Positions 16,976-25,056 of a DNA stretch of 64,000 nt are shown here, piece after piece. The position numbers were made by a program, and so were the translations under genes. The notes beneath the pieces were generated by a model. That model searched no databases, had not been told where the DNA came from, and saw nothing but the letters and a program-made list of their open reading frames with translations. How positions within the stretch are numbered: position 1 is the stretch's first letter; every line of letters starts with the position of its first letter. Origin of the DNA: Mesorhizobium jarvisii (lineage in GTDB: Bacteria; Pseudomonadota; Alphaproteobacteria; Rhizobiales; Rhizobiaceae); NCBI RefSeq assembly GCF_003601985.1, contig NZ_QZXA01000002.1, positions 124,001 to 188,000 of the forward strand, in the 5' to 3' direction.

Positions 16976-17311
16976 ATGAGTTTGAAAAGGTTGCTCTATG
17001 GCGGCTGCGTTTGCACGGCGGCACTTCTGGCGTTCTCGGTTTCGGCGCAAGCCAAGCGGGCGCGCTGCTTCACCACGGATGATGGGTATTTCCCGTGCAG
17101 CTACCGCGCCATCGATGATGCCGGCAGTTTCCGGATCTCGGCGCCGGGTTACCCGACCTATGTGCTGGAGATCGACGGGCCGGGCTTTGCCTATGGCTAT
17201 GTCAATCTCGGCCGCCGCAACGTGCCGCTGCCGGGGCAGTTCGTGCGCAGCCGTGACGACGGCGCCTGCTGGAACAACCCGCAGACAAACACCAAGCTGT
17301 GCGCCTGGTGA
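16976..17311 (+). CDS. Small secreted protein, unknown family
   Basis: 111 residues. The signal peptide has a Cys-rich hydrophobic core and ends near VSAQA. The mature part begins KRARCFTTDDGYFPCSYRAI and ends TNTKLCAW, with four cysteines likely forming two disulfides, plus a Gly/Tyr-rich middle (GPGFAYGYVNLGRRNVPLPG). I chose the ATG at 16976 because its GGGGG site has workable spacing; ATGs at 16973 and 16925 are alternatives. I do not recognise the family, but the pattern suggests a small periplasmic or exported protein. It lies alone between tam and the FabH-like gene. Confidence 0.65.
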   Translation: MSLKRLLYGGCVCTAALLAFSVSAQAKRARCFTTDDGYFPCSYRAIDDAGSFRISAPGYPTYVLEIDGPGFAYGYVNLGRRNVPLPGQFVRSRDDGACWNNPQTNTKLCAW

Positions 17312-17380
17312 AATCCTGGTTCAAGCCGGCCCGAATCCTTCGTTTAAGCCGGCGTAAACCGGCCGGATGAGAAAAGTGTT

Positions 17381-17400
17381 GCGCCGAAGCGTTTCGGCGC
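17381..17400 (+). other. Hairpin upstream of the FabH-like gene
   Basis: GCGCCGAA and TTCGGCGC pair over 8 bp around a GCGT loop, 43 bp before the next start codon. There is no U-tract. It could end the previous transcript or sit in the 5' leader of the next gene. Confidence 0.4.
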
Positions 17401-17442
17401 CCACATGAAGCCGCAACGCCTGCGGATGGGACGGACTGAAAC

Positions 17443-18564
17443 ATGCATCGCGTCATCATCAGCGGCATTGGCGCTGAAATTCCTGAAGCTGTCATCACGA
17501 ATGAAGAACTGGTCGAGAGCTTCAACAGCTGGGTCGACACGGAGAATGCGCGCCGCCAGGGTACCGGCGAGCCTATGCTGCAGAAATCCGACAGCGACTT
17601 CATCGTCCATGCCTCGGGCGTGAAATCCCGTCATGTCATCGAGCGCGAAGGCATTCTCGACCCGACCCGCATGACGCCGCGCATTCCCGCGCGGCCCGAC
17701 GATGCGCTGTCGCTGGAGGCCGAGTTCGGCATTGCCTCGGCCAGGAAGGCGCTCGACCATGCCGGCGTTGAGCCGTCCCAGATCGACCTGATCATCTGCT
17801 CGGCCTCGCACCACCAGCGGCCCTATCCGGCGATCGCCATCGAAATGCAGGAGGCGCTCGGCACCACCGGCGCCGGTTTCGACATGGGGCTCGGCTGTTC
17901 GTCCGCGGCGGCCGCCCTGCACATGGCGGTCAATCTGGTGCGCTCTGGCGCGCACAAGCGCATCCTGGTGACCACGCCGGAAATCATCACCGGCCATCTC
18001 AATTTCCGCGACCGGCAGACGCATTTCATCTTCGGCGACGCTTCGGTGTCGATGGTGGTTGAGGGGCTTGCCCAGGGCGACAAGCGGCCGGGGCGTTTCG
18101 AGGTGCTGGATACGCGGCTGTGGACGCAGATGTCGAACAACATCCGCACCAATCTCGGCTACCACACCCGCACCGCCCAGGATGATCCCTACATGATCAA
18201 TCTGGAAGGCAACCTGATCAAACAGGTCGGCAACAAGGTGTTCAAGGAAGTCACCGTCGCCGGCCAGAAATTCATCGTCGAGTTCCTGGCCGAGCATGGG
18301 CTGACGCCGCAGGCGATCCGGCGCTTCTGGCTGCATCAGGCCAATGCGCGCATGAATGCGATGATCCTGAAGCTGTCGTTCGGCCACGATGTCGATCACG
18401 ATCGCGCGCCGATGGTGCTGGAGCGGCTGGGCAACACGGCGGGCGCCGGCGCCATCGTCGCGCTGTCGGAGAACCATGCCGACATGAAGCCCGGTGATTT
18501 CGGCTTGATCTGCGCCTTTGGCGCGGGGTATTCGATAGGTGGCGCGCTCATCCGGATGCTCTAG
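17443..18564 (+). CDS. Beta-ketoacyl-ACP synthase III-like protein (long FabH homologue)
   Basis: 373 residues, thiolase fold. The catalytic triad is visible: Cys152 in MGLGCSSAAAAL, His298 in LHQANARMN and Asn331 in GNTAGAGA. It is about 55 residues longer than housekeeping FabH, with an insertion around 25-85 (ENARRQGTGEPMLQKSDSDF and on), and resembles the FabH-like enzymes that use longer or unusual acyl donors. FabH family members condense acyl-CoA with malonyl-ACP. No ACP or other fatty acid genes are nearby, so it is not part of the plsX-fabH operon and is probably a second, specialised copy. The start has no strong ribosome-binding site. Confidence 0.82.
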   Translation: MHRVIISGIGAEIPEAVITNEELVESFNSWVDTENARRQGTGEPMLQKSDSDFIVHASGVKSRHVIEREGILDPTRMTPRIPARPDDALSLEAEFGIASARKALDHAGVEPSQIDLIICSASHHQRPYPAIAIEMQEALGTTGAGFDMGLGCSSAAAALHMAVNLVRSGAHKRILVTTPEIITGHLNFRDRQTHFIFGDASVSMVVEGLAQGDKRPGRFEVLDTRLWTQMSNNIRTNLGYHTRTAQDDPYMINLEGNLIKQVGNKVFKEVTVAGQKFIVEFLAEHGLTPQAIRRFWLHQANARMNAMILKLSFGHDVDHDRAPMVLERLGNTAGAGAIVALSENHADMKPGDFGLICAFGAGYSIGGALIRML

Positions 18565-18731
18565 GCAATGTCGCGGTGACGCTGGCCCGAAAGGGCCATT
18601 CGGACTTTCGTCCTCAGCCGGGCCGCTGCGCGCCCGTCCTCCATTCCCGTTCAGCCTGGACCGACCCTCGACACGCCCGTGTCGGGGGCGGCTTGAATCA
18701 ACGCGATCCCGTTTCAGAAAGGAGAGTTCCA

Positions 18732-19148
18732 ATGGTCGATGCCCGGTGTAGCTGCGGTGCCCTTACGCTGATGCTGACAGGACCATCAAAACTGGTTGTC
18801 GCCTGCCACTGTCTCGATTGCCAGCGCCGAACCGGCGCGCCCTTCGGCGTCGGCGCCTTTTATCCGGCTGACGCTGTCGCCATCTCTGGAACCGCGAAAG
18901 AATTCACGCGCGATACCACGAGCGGCGGCAAGGTGCACAACCACTTCTGTCCCGCCTGCGGCTCGACGGTCTATTGGAAAGCCGACAGGCTGCCATCGCT
19001 GATCGGTGTCGCGGTTGGTGCGCTTGCCAACCCGAACTATCCGCCGCCCGTCCGGTCGATCTTCGAACAGTCGAAGCATGATTGGGTTCAAATCGACGGT
19101 GCCGTCGACCATTTTCGGCAAGGCAGCGGGGCGGGGAAATCGAGCTGA
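18732..19148 (+). CDS. GFA family zinc protein (glutathione-dependent formaldehyde-activating enzyme-like)
   Basis: 138 residues. It has the two zinc sites of the family: CSCGAL (C6, C8) with CHCLDCQRRTGAPFGVGAFY, and CPACGS in the middle. The founding member, Gfa of Paracoccus, was proposed to speed formation of S-hydroxymethylglutathione, but most family members have no proven activity. The start has a strong AAGGAGAG site at 18719-18726. The 167-bp gap upstream carries a GC-rich inverted repeat around 18669-18684 (CGACAC-GCCC-GTGTCG). It is convergent with the methyltransferase-like gene at 19175. Confidence 0.88.
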   Translation: MVDARCSCGALTLMLTGPSKLVVACHCLDCQRRTGAPFGVGAFYPADAVAISGTAKEFTRDTTSGGKVHNHFCPACGSTVYWKADRLPSLIGVAVGALANPNYPPPVRSIFEQSKHDWVQIDGAVDHFRQGSGAGKSS

Positions 19149-19174
19149 GCGGGCGTTCGCCGCACCTTGGCGTG

Positions 19175-19741
19175 TCAGGCCGGCGTAAAGGGAACCAGCA
19201 TCGGCACCCGCCGCGCGTAGTCGTCATAGGCGGGGCCAAGTTCGCCGCGCAAGAAGCGCTCCTCGAGTTTTGCCTTCATGACGATGCCGATGGTGAGCAG
19301 TGCGACACCTGCAATGCCCCACACAGTGCCTTTCGCGAGCATGGTGGCGAGGAGCGCCAGCAGCAATCCTGTGTAGATCGGGTGGCGGACGAGGCCGTAT
19401 GGACCGGTATCGACCACGCGGTGGTCTGCCTTGGCAGTGACCGAGGCCGACCACAGCCTGCCCAGATGAATACGCGCCCACCACGAGAAGATGAGGCCGA
19501 TGGCGATCAGGGCAATGCAAGCCCAGGCCTCGGCGAGGCTTGGTGTCCACAATCTCAACCTGCCCTCATAGCCGTGCGCCGGGACGAACAGCAGGACGGT
19601 GCCGGCCAGCCAGAACACTCGATAACGGACCTCCGCGCCGATGGTGGCGCGTTTTTTAGCCGGATCAGCCCACATGGCGGCCGCAATCCAGGTGACCACC
19701 CAGACGAGCCAAAGCAGCGCGATTGCCGTCGCCGGTCGCAT
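19175..19741 (-). CDS. Integral membrane methyltransferase, isoprenylcysteine/phospholipid methyltransferase-like
   Basis: 188 residues with about four to five hydrophobic helices. The block VVDTGPYGLVRHPIYTG, followed later by KLEERFLRGELGPAYDDYAR, is the signature of the ICMT/PEMT-like membrane methyltransferases, whose RHP and EE motifs bind SAM. Bacterial members methylate unknown, probably hydrophobic, acceptors. The ATG at 19741 is preceded by GGAGG at ideal spacing, whereas the longer frame to 19810 has no support. It is convergent with the GFA gene and followed upstream on the same strand by the VOC and tautomerase-like genes, possibly a loose operon. Confidence 0.82.
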   Translation of the reverse strand: MRPATAIALLWLVWVVTWIAAAMWADPAKKRATIGAEVRYRVFWLAGTVLLFVPAHGYEGRLRLWTPSLAEAWACIALIAIGLIFSWWARIHLGRLWSASVTAKADHRVVDTGPYGLVRHPIYTGLLLALLATMLAKGTVWGIAGVALLTIGIVMKAKLEERFLRGELGPAYDDYARRVPMLVPFTPA

Positions 19742-19840
19742 GAGAACCTCCGCAGTGTCTCGCCAACATGAAAGCGATCCGACGCGGCGGCAATGCGGCA
19801 CCAATTCCATTTCCGGTAAGAAGATCGTGATCCTTCGCCT

Positions 19841-20239
19841 TCATTGACCCGAGCAACTGAACATCCACTGCACGTCATAGGCGTCGACCAGCATGCCGAA
19901 GCTGGTTCCCCAATATTGCCGCGCCAGCGGCACGGTGATGCGGCCGCCGGCGGCCATGCGGGCAAAAAGCGCGCGCATGGCCACCAGCTCGTCGAATTCC
20001 AGCATCATGGCGGAGCCTTTCATCGGCTCCGCATCGTCATTGTCGGAGGCATAAAACAGCACGCCCGGACCTTCGAAGCGCGCATGCAGGATTTTTCCGC
20101 GCATGGTTTCGGTCCGCACCGGCATGCCGTTATCGCCCCAGCGCAGCAGGATCGTTCCCCGGCCAAGGCCGCACTGTTCGTAGAAAGCCAGTGCCGGCTC
20201 GCAATTGGTGGTGAAGAAGAGCGAAGGGGAGAGCCGCAT
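19841..20239 (-). CDS. VOC superfamily protein, PhnB-like
   Basis: 132 residues. RLSPSLFFTTNCEPALAFYE and the C-terminal WGTSFGMLVDAYDVQWMF match the PhnB/3-demethylubiquinone methyltransferase-like group of the vicinal oxygen chelate fold. The aromatic ends and the MMLEFDE strand fit a betaalphabetabetabeta module. Family members are glyoxalase-like, but most PhnB-like proteins have no assigned reaction. ATG at 20239 is preceded by AGGGAAG with good spacing; a GTG directly upstream (20242) is an alternative start. It lies 18 bp after the tautomerase-like gene on the same strand and is probably co-transcribed with it. Confidence 0.82.
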   Translation of the reverse strand: MRLSPSLFFTTNCEPALAFYEQCGLGRGTILLRWGDNGMPVRTETMRGKILHARFEGPGVLFYASDNDDAEPMKGSAMMLEFDELVAMRALFARMAAGGRITVPLARQYWGTSFGMLVDAYDVQWMFSCSGQ

Positions 20240-20257
20240 CACATCTTCCCTATCAGA

Positions 20258-20680
20258 TCAATGCGCAGCGGCGGTGGCGGCGGCGATGAGCGCGTCGCCG
20301 GTAAATTGCCTGTCGCCGATGCCCCAGCCGCCGTCAGGCGCGTTGACGATGTTGATCCAGGTATTTTCCGGCTTGTGCCCGGGCACGCAGAGTTCGGCGA
20401 CAATTCCGGCGGCCGTGGTGATGAAGGCGTTGCGGGTCTCGATCGAGCCAAGGCCGATATTGGGCAATTTCAACTCCACCATCACGACGGGCCTGTTGGC
20501 GCCGCCGGCATAGATATGGCGCAACGGCAGGATGTGGACCGTGCCGCCGACGATCGCGGTGAAGAAGGCATTGCCGGTGGCGCCGGAAGCTTCGATGAGG
20601 GCGGCGCTGAGGCGCGGCAGGATCTCGCGCTCTCCGGCCTCTGTCAGGACGCCTTCCGGCGCGGTCACGGTGATGGGCAT
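20258..20680 (-). CDS. Tautomerase superfamily-like protein
   Basis: 140 residues beginning MPITVTAPEGVLTEAGEREI, so processing of Met would expose an N-terminal proline, the catalytic base of 4-oxalocrotonate tautomerase-type enzymes. FFTAIVGGTVHILPL and ENTWINIVNAPDGGWGI are consistent with a tandem-repeat tautomerase subunit. The start has a GGAGAG site. The substrate is unknown. It is divergent from a TetR regulator starting at 20804, with repeated GTTTCGTATC elements between them, so it is probably the regulator's main target together with the VOC gene downstream. Confidence 0.75.
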   Translation of the reverse strand: MPITVTAPEGVLTEAGEREILPRLSAALIEASGATGNAFFTAIVGGTVHILPLRHIYAGGANRPVVMVELKLPNIGLGSIETRNAFITTAAGIVAELCVPGHKPENTWINIVNAPDGGWGIGDRQFTGDALIAAATAAAH

Positions 20681-20713
20681 TGGTCTCTCCTTGTCCTCGG
20701 GCTGCACGGCCTT

Positions 20714-20734
20714 GCCGGAAGATCGTCTTCCGGC
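20714..20734. promoter_or_regulatory. 9-bp-arm perfect inverted repeat in the tautomerase-tetR divergent region
   Basis: GCCGGAAGA (20714-20722), TCG, TCTTCCGGC (20726-20734). It lies 34-54 bp upstream of the tautomerase-like start. It could be an operator or a hairpin in that gene's leader. Confidence 0.45.
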
Positions 20735-20741
20735 TTGCCAT

Positions 20742-20796
20742 GTTTCGTATCAATTGTTACGTTATGTGAAACGAGCGAGTCAATAGGTTTCGTATC
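20742..20796. promoter_or_regulatory. Direct GTTTCGTATC repeats (candidate TetR operator)
   Basis: GTTTCGTATC occurs at 20742-20751 and 20787-20796, 45 bp apart, with an inverted GAAACG at 20768-20773 between them. The second copy ends 7 bp before the TetR start codon. Auto-regulated TetR genes usually have such sites in the divergent promoter region. Confidence 0.5.
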
Positions 20797-20803
20797 GATC
20801 ACT

Positions 20804-21433
20804 ATGGATAACTTGGAAAAGGCTAGGGGTGGTCGTCCCCGCACGTTCGACCCCGACCGGGCGCTGGATGCGGCGATGCATCTGTTTTGGGAGCATGGCT
20901 ATGAGGCGACGTCGCTGGCCATGCTGCGCGAGGCGATGGGGCTGACGCCGCCGCAGATCTACAACGCCTTCACCGACAAGGAGACCTTGTTCCGCAAGGC
21001 GCTGACGCGCTACCACGAGACCGAGATCGGCTTTGCGCTGGATGCGCTGAGCGCGCCGGTACCGACGCGCGAGGCGATCCGGCGGTTGCTGCAGGGCGCG
21101 GCGGAGGCCTATTCCAGGCCCGGCAAGCCGGGCGGATGCCTTTTTGTCAGCGGTGCCCTGGCGGCCTCGCCGCAGGCGCAAGCCATCGCGGATGAACTCA
21201 AGGCCTATCGCAAGGCGAGCGAAGCGGCGATCGCGGAGCGTCTGGCCAAAGGCCAAGCGGCGAGCGATCTGCCGGAAGGCTTCTCCGTCGAGAGCTTCGC
21301 CAAATATATCGCCGGCGTCATGAACGGCATGTCGATCCAGGCGCGGGACGGCGCGTCGGCCGATGAGTTGCGCATTATGGCCCAAACCGCCCTTGCGGCC
21401 TTGCCGCCCGAAGAGCAAAAACGGGGAGCATGA
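20804..21433 (+). CDS. TetR family transcriptional regulator
   Basis: 209 residues. The N-terminal helix-turn-helix reads GRPRTFDPDRALDAAMHLFW then EHGYEATSLAMLREAMGLT, followed by PPQIYNAFTDKETLFRKAL, the AcrR-type DNA-binding domain. The C-terminal ligand domain includes KPGGCLFVSGALAA. The start at 20804 follows the GTTTCGTATC repeat; frames reading further upstream are not supported. Its stop overlaps the MOSC gene start (ATGA at 21430-21433), so regulator and MOSC protein are translated together. It is divergent from the tautomerase-like gene. The ligand is unknown. Confidence 0.9.
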   Translation: MDNLEKARGGRPRTFDPDRALDAAMHLFWEHGYEATSLAMLREAMGLTPPQIYNAFTDKETLFRKALTRYHETEIGFALDALSAPVPTREAIRRLLQGAAEAYSRPGKPGGCLFVSGALAASPQAQAIADELKAYRKASEAAIAERLAKGQAASDLPEGFSVESFAKYIAGVMNGMSIQARDGASADELRIMAQTALAALPPEEQKRGA

Positions 21434-22068
21434 TTCAAGGACGGAACGCCATCATGGATCTCTTCCCCGAAGCCGAGAAGCCGGTCGAAATCATTCCGGC
21501 GAAGAAGCTTTCCGCTCGCGCCGCAGCGCTCTTTGTCGCGCCGGCGGATCATTTCCAGACGCGACCGGTGGAGGAATTGCGGCTCGGCTTCGACGGCATT
21601 TCGGGCGATTTCCATGCCGGATCGACGCGGCGCTCGGGCGGGCGCGAACCCTGGTATCCGCGCGGCACCGAAATGCGCAACGAGCGGCAGCTGTCGATCG
21701 TGGCCGGGGACGAACTGGCCATCGTCGCCGGGCGGATGGGCCTTCCCGAGATCAAGCCGGAATGGATCGGCGCCAATCTGGTGATCGAAGGCGTGCCGCA
21801 TCTGTCGATGCTGCCGGCCGGCACGCTGCTGTTCTTCAAGGATGGCGTGACCCTCAAGATCGATGCCCAGAACGGACCATGCCGCATCGCCGGGCGATCG
21901 ATCGCCGAAAATGCTGATATGGCCGACATCGAGGCCGGCGCGCTGCTCTTTCCCAAGGTGGCCAAGCGGCTGCGTGGCGTGGTCGCCTGGGTCGAGAAGC
22001 CCGGAACGATCAGGGTCGGCGAAGAGATTTCGGCGCGGGTGCCGGAGCAGTGGATTTATCAGGCATAG
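21430..22068 (+). CDS. MOSC domain protein
   Basis: 212 residues. The MOSC core is visible as RQLSIVAGDELAIVAGRMGL, WIGANLVIEGVPHLSMLPAG and the conserved Cys in NGPCRIAGRSI. MOSC domains occur in molybdenum cofactor sulfurases and in the YiiM and mARC proteins, and either move sulfur to Moco or reduce N-hydroxylated bases together with redox partners. This is a stand-alone short form. The start ATG lies in the ATGA overlap with tetR and has a GGGGAG site; ATG at 21454 is an alternative. Coupling to a TetR regulator suggests a detoxification role, which is inference. Confidence 0.87.
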   Translation: MIQGRNAIMDLFPEAEKPVEIIPAKKLSARAAALFVAPADHFQTRPVEELRLGFDGISGDFHAGSTRRSGGREPWYPRGTEMRNERQLSIVAGDELAIVAGRMGLPEIKPEWIGANLVIEGVPHLSMLPAGTLLFFKDGVTLKIDAQNGPCRIAGRSIAENADMADIEAGALLFPKVAKRLRGVVAWVEKPGTIRVGEEISARVPEQWIYQA

Positions 22069-22094
22069 CCGCCCGTTCTCATCGTGACCGAAGG

Positions 22095-22120
22095 GCTACG
22101 CCGCTGATGAGCGGCGTAGC
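22095..22120. terminator. Hairpin between the convergent MOSC and SDR genes
   Basis: GCTACGCCGCT (22095-22105), loop GATG, AGCGGCGTAGC (22110-22120): 11 perfect base pairs. The U-tracts are weak (AAAA follows on the plus strand), so it may stall rather than fully terminate transcription from either side. Confidence 0.6.
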
Positions 22121-22134
22121 AAAATGCTGGAGCC

Positions 22135-22974
22135 TCAGCCCTTGCGGTTCTTGTTGGCGCCTTGCGCCATGACGGACACGTGGTCCCATTTGTCCCAGGT
22201 GGCGAGGCGGTTGGCGTACTCCTGGCGGATCATCGGCAGGCCGCCATCGCCGAAGAACACGCGCAGCGGCGGCTCGGCAGCATCGACGATGGCCAGCATC
22301 GCCGGGCCGGTCGCCTCGGGATCGCCGGCGACCGAATTGGCGCGGCGCTCGGCCATCTTGGCGCGGGCGGGCGCATAGGCTTCGATCGGCTTGGAGACCT
22401 TGGCTGAGGCGCCGGACCAGTCGGTGGAGAAGCCGCCCGGCTCGACCAGCGTGACATGGATGCCGAATTCCGCGACCTCGATGCTGAGCGACTGGCTGAA
22501 GGCTTCCAGCGCCCATTTCGAGGCATGGTAGAGGCCGAGCGAGGCAAAGGCGTTGACGCCGCCGATCGACGAGATCTGGATGATGTGGCCGGACCGCTGC
22601 GCCCGCATGATCGGCAGCACGGCCTGCGTGACCCACAGAGCGCCGAACACATTGGTTTCGATCTGGTCGCGGGCTTCTTGCTCGCTGACCTCTTCGATGG
22701 CGCCGAAATGGCCGTAGCCGGCATTGTTGATGACGACGTCGAGCCGGCCAAAGCGCTTGTGCGCCTCGGCGACAGCGGCATCGACGGCTTTCTTGTCGGT
22801 GACGTCGAGCGTGATCGCGGCAATGTTGTCGCCATATTTCTCAACCAGATCGGCGAGCGTGCCGGCGTCACGGGCGGTCGCGGCAACGCGGTCGCCGCGC
22901 GCCAATGCGGCCTCGGCCCAGACGCGGCCAAAACCCTTCGACGATCCGGTGATGAACCAAACCTTGTTTGTCAT
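22135..22974 (-). CDS. Short-chain dehydrogenase/reductase
   Basis: 279 residues, classical SDR. The NAD(P)-binding motif GSSKGFG is at residues 10-16, NNAGYGHFG follows near 88, and the catalytic Ser and YxxxK appear in ISSIGG and LYHASKWALEAF. The basic residue after the second strand (ATARDAG) suggests NADPH use. Proteins of this type are annotated as broad-specificity oxidoreductases and the substrate cannot be read from sequence. The ATG at 22974 was chosen over an upstream codon at 23004 because it sits directly before the Rossmann fold and has AAGGA upstream. Confidence 0.88.
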   Translation of the reverse strand: MTNKVWFITGSSKGFGRVWAEAALARGDRVAATARDAGTLADLVEKYGDNIAAITLDVTDKKAVDAAVAEAHKRFGRLDVVINNAGYGHFGAIEEVSEQEARDQIETNVFGALWVTQAVLPIMRAQRSGHIIQISSIGGVNAFASLGLYHASKWALEAFSQSLSIEVAEFGIHVTLVEPGGFSTDWSGASAKVSKPIEAYAPARAKMAERRANSVAGDPEATGPAMLAIVDAAEPPLRVFFGDGGLPMIRQEYANRLATWDKWDHVSVMAQGANKNRKG

Positions 22975-23106
22975 GATGTGGAATCCTTGCCCCTGCGGGC
23001 GCAATCTTGGATAAAAGCGGAGGCTTCTCCGCTTTCGGGCATATACGGCCTATCCCGTGATTTTCCAGAGGCGAGGGGGATCTTTTTTGAACAAGACGCC
23101 CTTTGA

Positions 23107-24069
23107 TCAGGGATAACTCACCTGAGACGACCAGGCCGGATCGTCGTGCTTTTGCCAGTAGAGCACCATCAGCCGGCCGGTAACAGGCCCGACCTTGCCG
23201 TCGGCGATCGCAGCGCCATCGATCTCAGTCACCGGCATGATGCCGCCCGCGGTCGAGGTGATGAAGACCTCGTCGGCCGCCTTGAGCGCTGCAACGCTGA
23301 CATCGGCGGCGGCGGCGACAAGACCGTCTTCGGCGCAGAGATCGAAGACGGTGCGGCGGGTGATGCCAGGCAGCACGCCGATGGCCGGCGTCGACAGTTT
23401 GCCATCCTTGACGCAGAAGACGTTGAAGCCCGGGCCTTCGGCGACATTGCCGTTGAAGTCGAGGATGAGCGCGGTCTCCGCACCGCGGTCATAGGCGTCG
23501 TAGAGGCCGCGCACCAGGTCAAGCCAGTGGTAGTTCTTGATCGACGGATCGACCGAAGCCGGCGGGATGCGCACCTTGTCGCTGATGGCGACGCGCAGGC
23601 CGCGCTGCAGCTGCTCGGCATTGGCGACCGAGCCGAACGGCACAGCGAAGGCCATGAAGCGGTTGATCGCCTGGCGCGGATCGCGGCTGAAGGTCGGCGA
23701 GGCGCCGCGCGTGCCCAGCATTTCGACATAGGCGGCGCGATGGCCCGAAAGGGCGACGCAATTGTGCAGGATCTCGGCCACGCCATCCCTGTCGAAGGGA
23801 ATGGTCATGCGCAGCTTTTCGAGCCCGCCGAAGAAGCGGTCGAGATGCAGGTCGAGGCGGAAGAAGCGGCCGTTCCAGACATGCACCGTGTCGTAGGTGG
23901 CATCGGAATGCAGGAACCCCCAATCCAGCACCGACACCTTGGCCTGCGACATCGGCAGGTACTGGCCGTCGAGGAAGGCGATGCCATCGGGATAGGCGTG
24001 CGGGTCAATGTGGCGGGCGCCGACCGTGGGCAGCGGCCTTGAAGCCTGTGTTGCCGTCGTCTGGTCCAT
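23107..24069 (-). CDS. Class IV aminotransferase (D-amino-acid/branched-chain/(R)-amine type)
   Basis: 320 residues, PLP fold type IV. The PLP lysine is K178 in SVDPSIKNYHWLDLVR, and the phosphate-binding block NVAEGPGFNVFCVKDG follows near residues 203-218. GFLHSDATYDTVHVWNGRFF is the family's N-terminal signature. The substrate-determining stretch reads AYVEMLGTRGASPTF; the YVE...TRG pattern resembles that used to recognise (R)-selective amine transaminases, so this activity is possible alongside D-alanine or branched-chain transamination. The start at 24069 has a strong GAGGAGG site; the frame to 24258 has none. Confidence 0.85.
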   Translation of the reverse strand: MDQTTATQASRPLPTVGARHIDPHAYPDGIAFLDGQYLPMSQAKVSVLDWGFLHSDATYDTVHVWNGRFFRLDLHLDRFFGGLEKLRMTIPFDRDGVAEILHNCVALSGHRAAYVEMLGTRGASPTFSRDPRQAINRFMAFAVPFGSVANAEQLQRGLRVAISDKVRIPPASVDPSIKNYHWLDLVRGLYDAYDRGAETALILDFNGNVAEGPGFNVFCVKDGKLSTPAIGVLPGITRRTVFDLCAEDGLVAAAADVSVAALKAADEVFITSTAGGIMPVTEIDGAAIADGKVGPVTGRLMVLYWQKHDDPAWSSQVSYP

Positions 24070-24226
24070 CGTGGCCTCCTCGCGGGCGGGGCGGGTCATC
24101 AGCCTATAGGTGCCGGACAGAAGGCATAGTGCCAGCCGTCCGGGCGCTGTTCGTCCTCCATAACGGTCCAGCCGATACACCGGATTGGAATTGCCGTATG
24201 ATAGGTGGCTTGGAGTGGGAGGGGAT

Positions 24227-24736
24227 ATGGGCAGGCTTGGGACGGTCATCGCGACCATGATGATTTTCGCCGGCGCGGGCGAGGTCAGCGCGCAGTGCGT
24301 GAAACAAGGTGACGAACTCTGCCAGAACGGCCAGACCTATCGCTGCGAGAAGACCGGCAGCGAACTGACGCCGATCTTCCAGAACCTGCCTTGCACGGTG
24401 AATGCGCCGGCGCAGACGCTGACCGGCACCTGGGTCGGCAGTGGCCACCAGAGCCCGGCGGGGGACGCCGGCGCCGACTGGTCGATCGCCATGACGATCA
24501 GGGATGACGGCGCGTCGATCGATTATCCGTCACTCGGCTGCGGCGGATCGCTGTCGCAGACGTCGAGGGACGAGACGTCGGCGGAATTCCATGAGAGCAT
24601 CACCTACGGCCAGGACAAGTGCATCGACGGTGGCGACATCACCGTCCGGTTTTTCAAGGGAAACCTGTCCTGGACCTGGGTCGGCCAGGCCGACGGCCAG
24701 CCCTACAATGCGATCGCCGTGCTGACCAGACAATAG
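24227..24736 (+). CDS. Secreted Cys-rich protein of unknown family
   Basis: 169 residues. A signal peptide ends near EVSAQ. The mature N-terminus has a small Cys-containing module (QCVKQGDELCQNGQTYRCEK and NLPCTV), then a lipocalin-like or beta-rich part starting LTGTWVGSGHQSP with YPSLGCGGSLSQ, KCIDGGDITVRF and LSWTWVGQ. The TGTWxG opening is common in small beta-barrel proteins, but I do not recognise a named family. ATG at 24227 has a GGGAGGGG site. It is divergent from the aminotransferase gene. Probably periplasmic or exported; function unknown. Confidence 0.75.
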   Translation: MGRLGTVIATMMIFAGAGEVSAQCVKQGDELCQNGQTYRCEKTGSELTPIFQNLPCTVNAPAQTLTGTWVGSGHQSPAGDAGADWSIAMTIRDDGASIDYPSLGCGGSLSQTSRDETSAEFHESITYGQDKCIDGGDITVRFFKGNLSWTWVGQADGQPYNAIAVLTRQ

Positions 24737-24741
24737 CCGCC

Positions 24742-25056
24742 TCATTCCTCTTCGTCGTCGGCGTCGAGCAAACGTGTCGCGCGCCAGCGGGTGAGCACGA
24801 TGTTGGTCTGCTCGATGACGAAGAAGCGGGCGGAGTCGCGGTCATAACCCTCGGCCAGCAGCTTTTCGTAGTCGGTGTGCATGTGGCGGATGTGGGCGAT
24901 CGTCGCCAGCCACACGGCAATGCCCGGCGGCAAGGTCTTCAAATGCACCGCGCCGGCGTCGGCGCGGATCTTCTCCATGTCGGCATAGGGCGCCAGCGGC
25001 AGAAGCGCGGTCAGCGCCTTGGCGATGGCGCGGCGGCGGCCGGTCGGTGCTGTCAT
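24742..25056 (-). CDS. DUF2293 domain protein
   Basis: 104 residues. KTLPPGIAVWLATIAHIRHM followed by HTDYEKLLAEGYDRDSARFF and VIEQTNIVLTRWRATRLL matches the DUF2293 pattern of small proteins with a conserved H-T-x-Y-x-x-L-L-x-E-G-Y-D-R-x-x-A block. No function is known for the family. The start overlaps the stop of trmO by 4 bp (ATGA at 25053-25056), so the two are translationally coupled. A link to tRNA biology is conceivable on that basis alone. It is convergent with the secreted protein at 24227. Confidence 0.72.
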   Translation of the reverse strand: MTAPTGRRRAIAKALTALLPLAPYADMEKIRADAGAVHLKTLPPGIAVWLATIAHIRHMHTDYEKLLAEGYDRDSARFFVIEQTNIVLTRWRATRLLDADDEEE

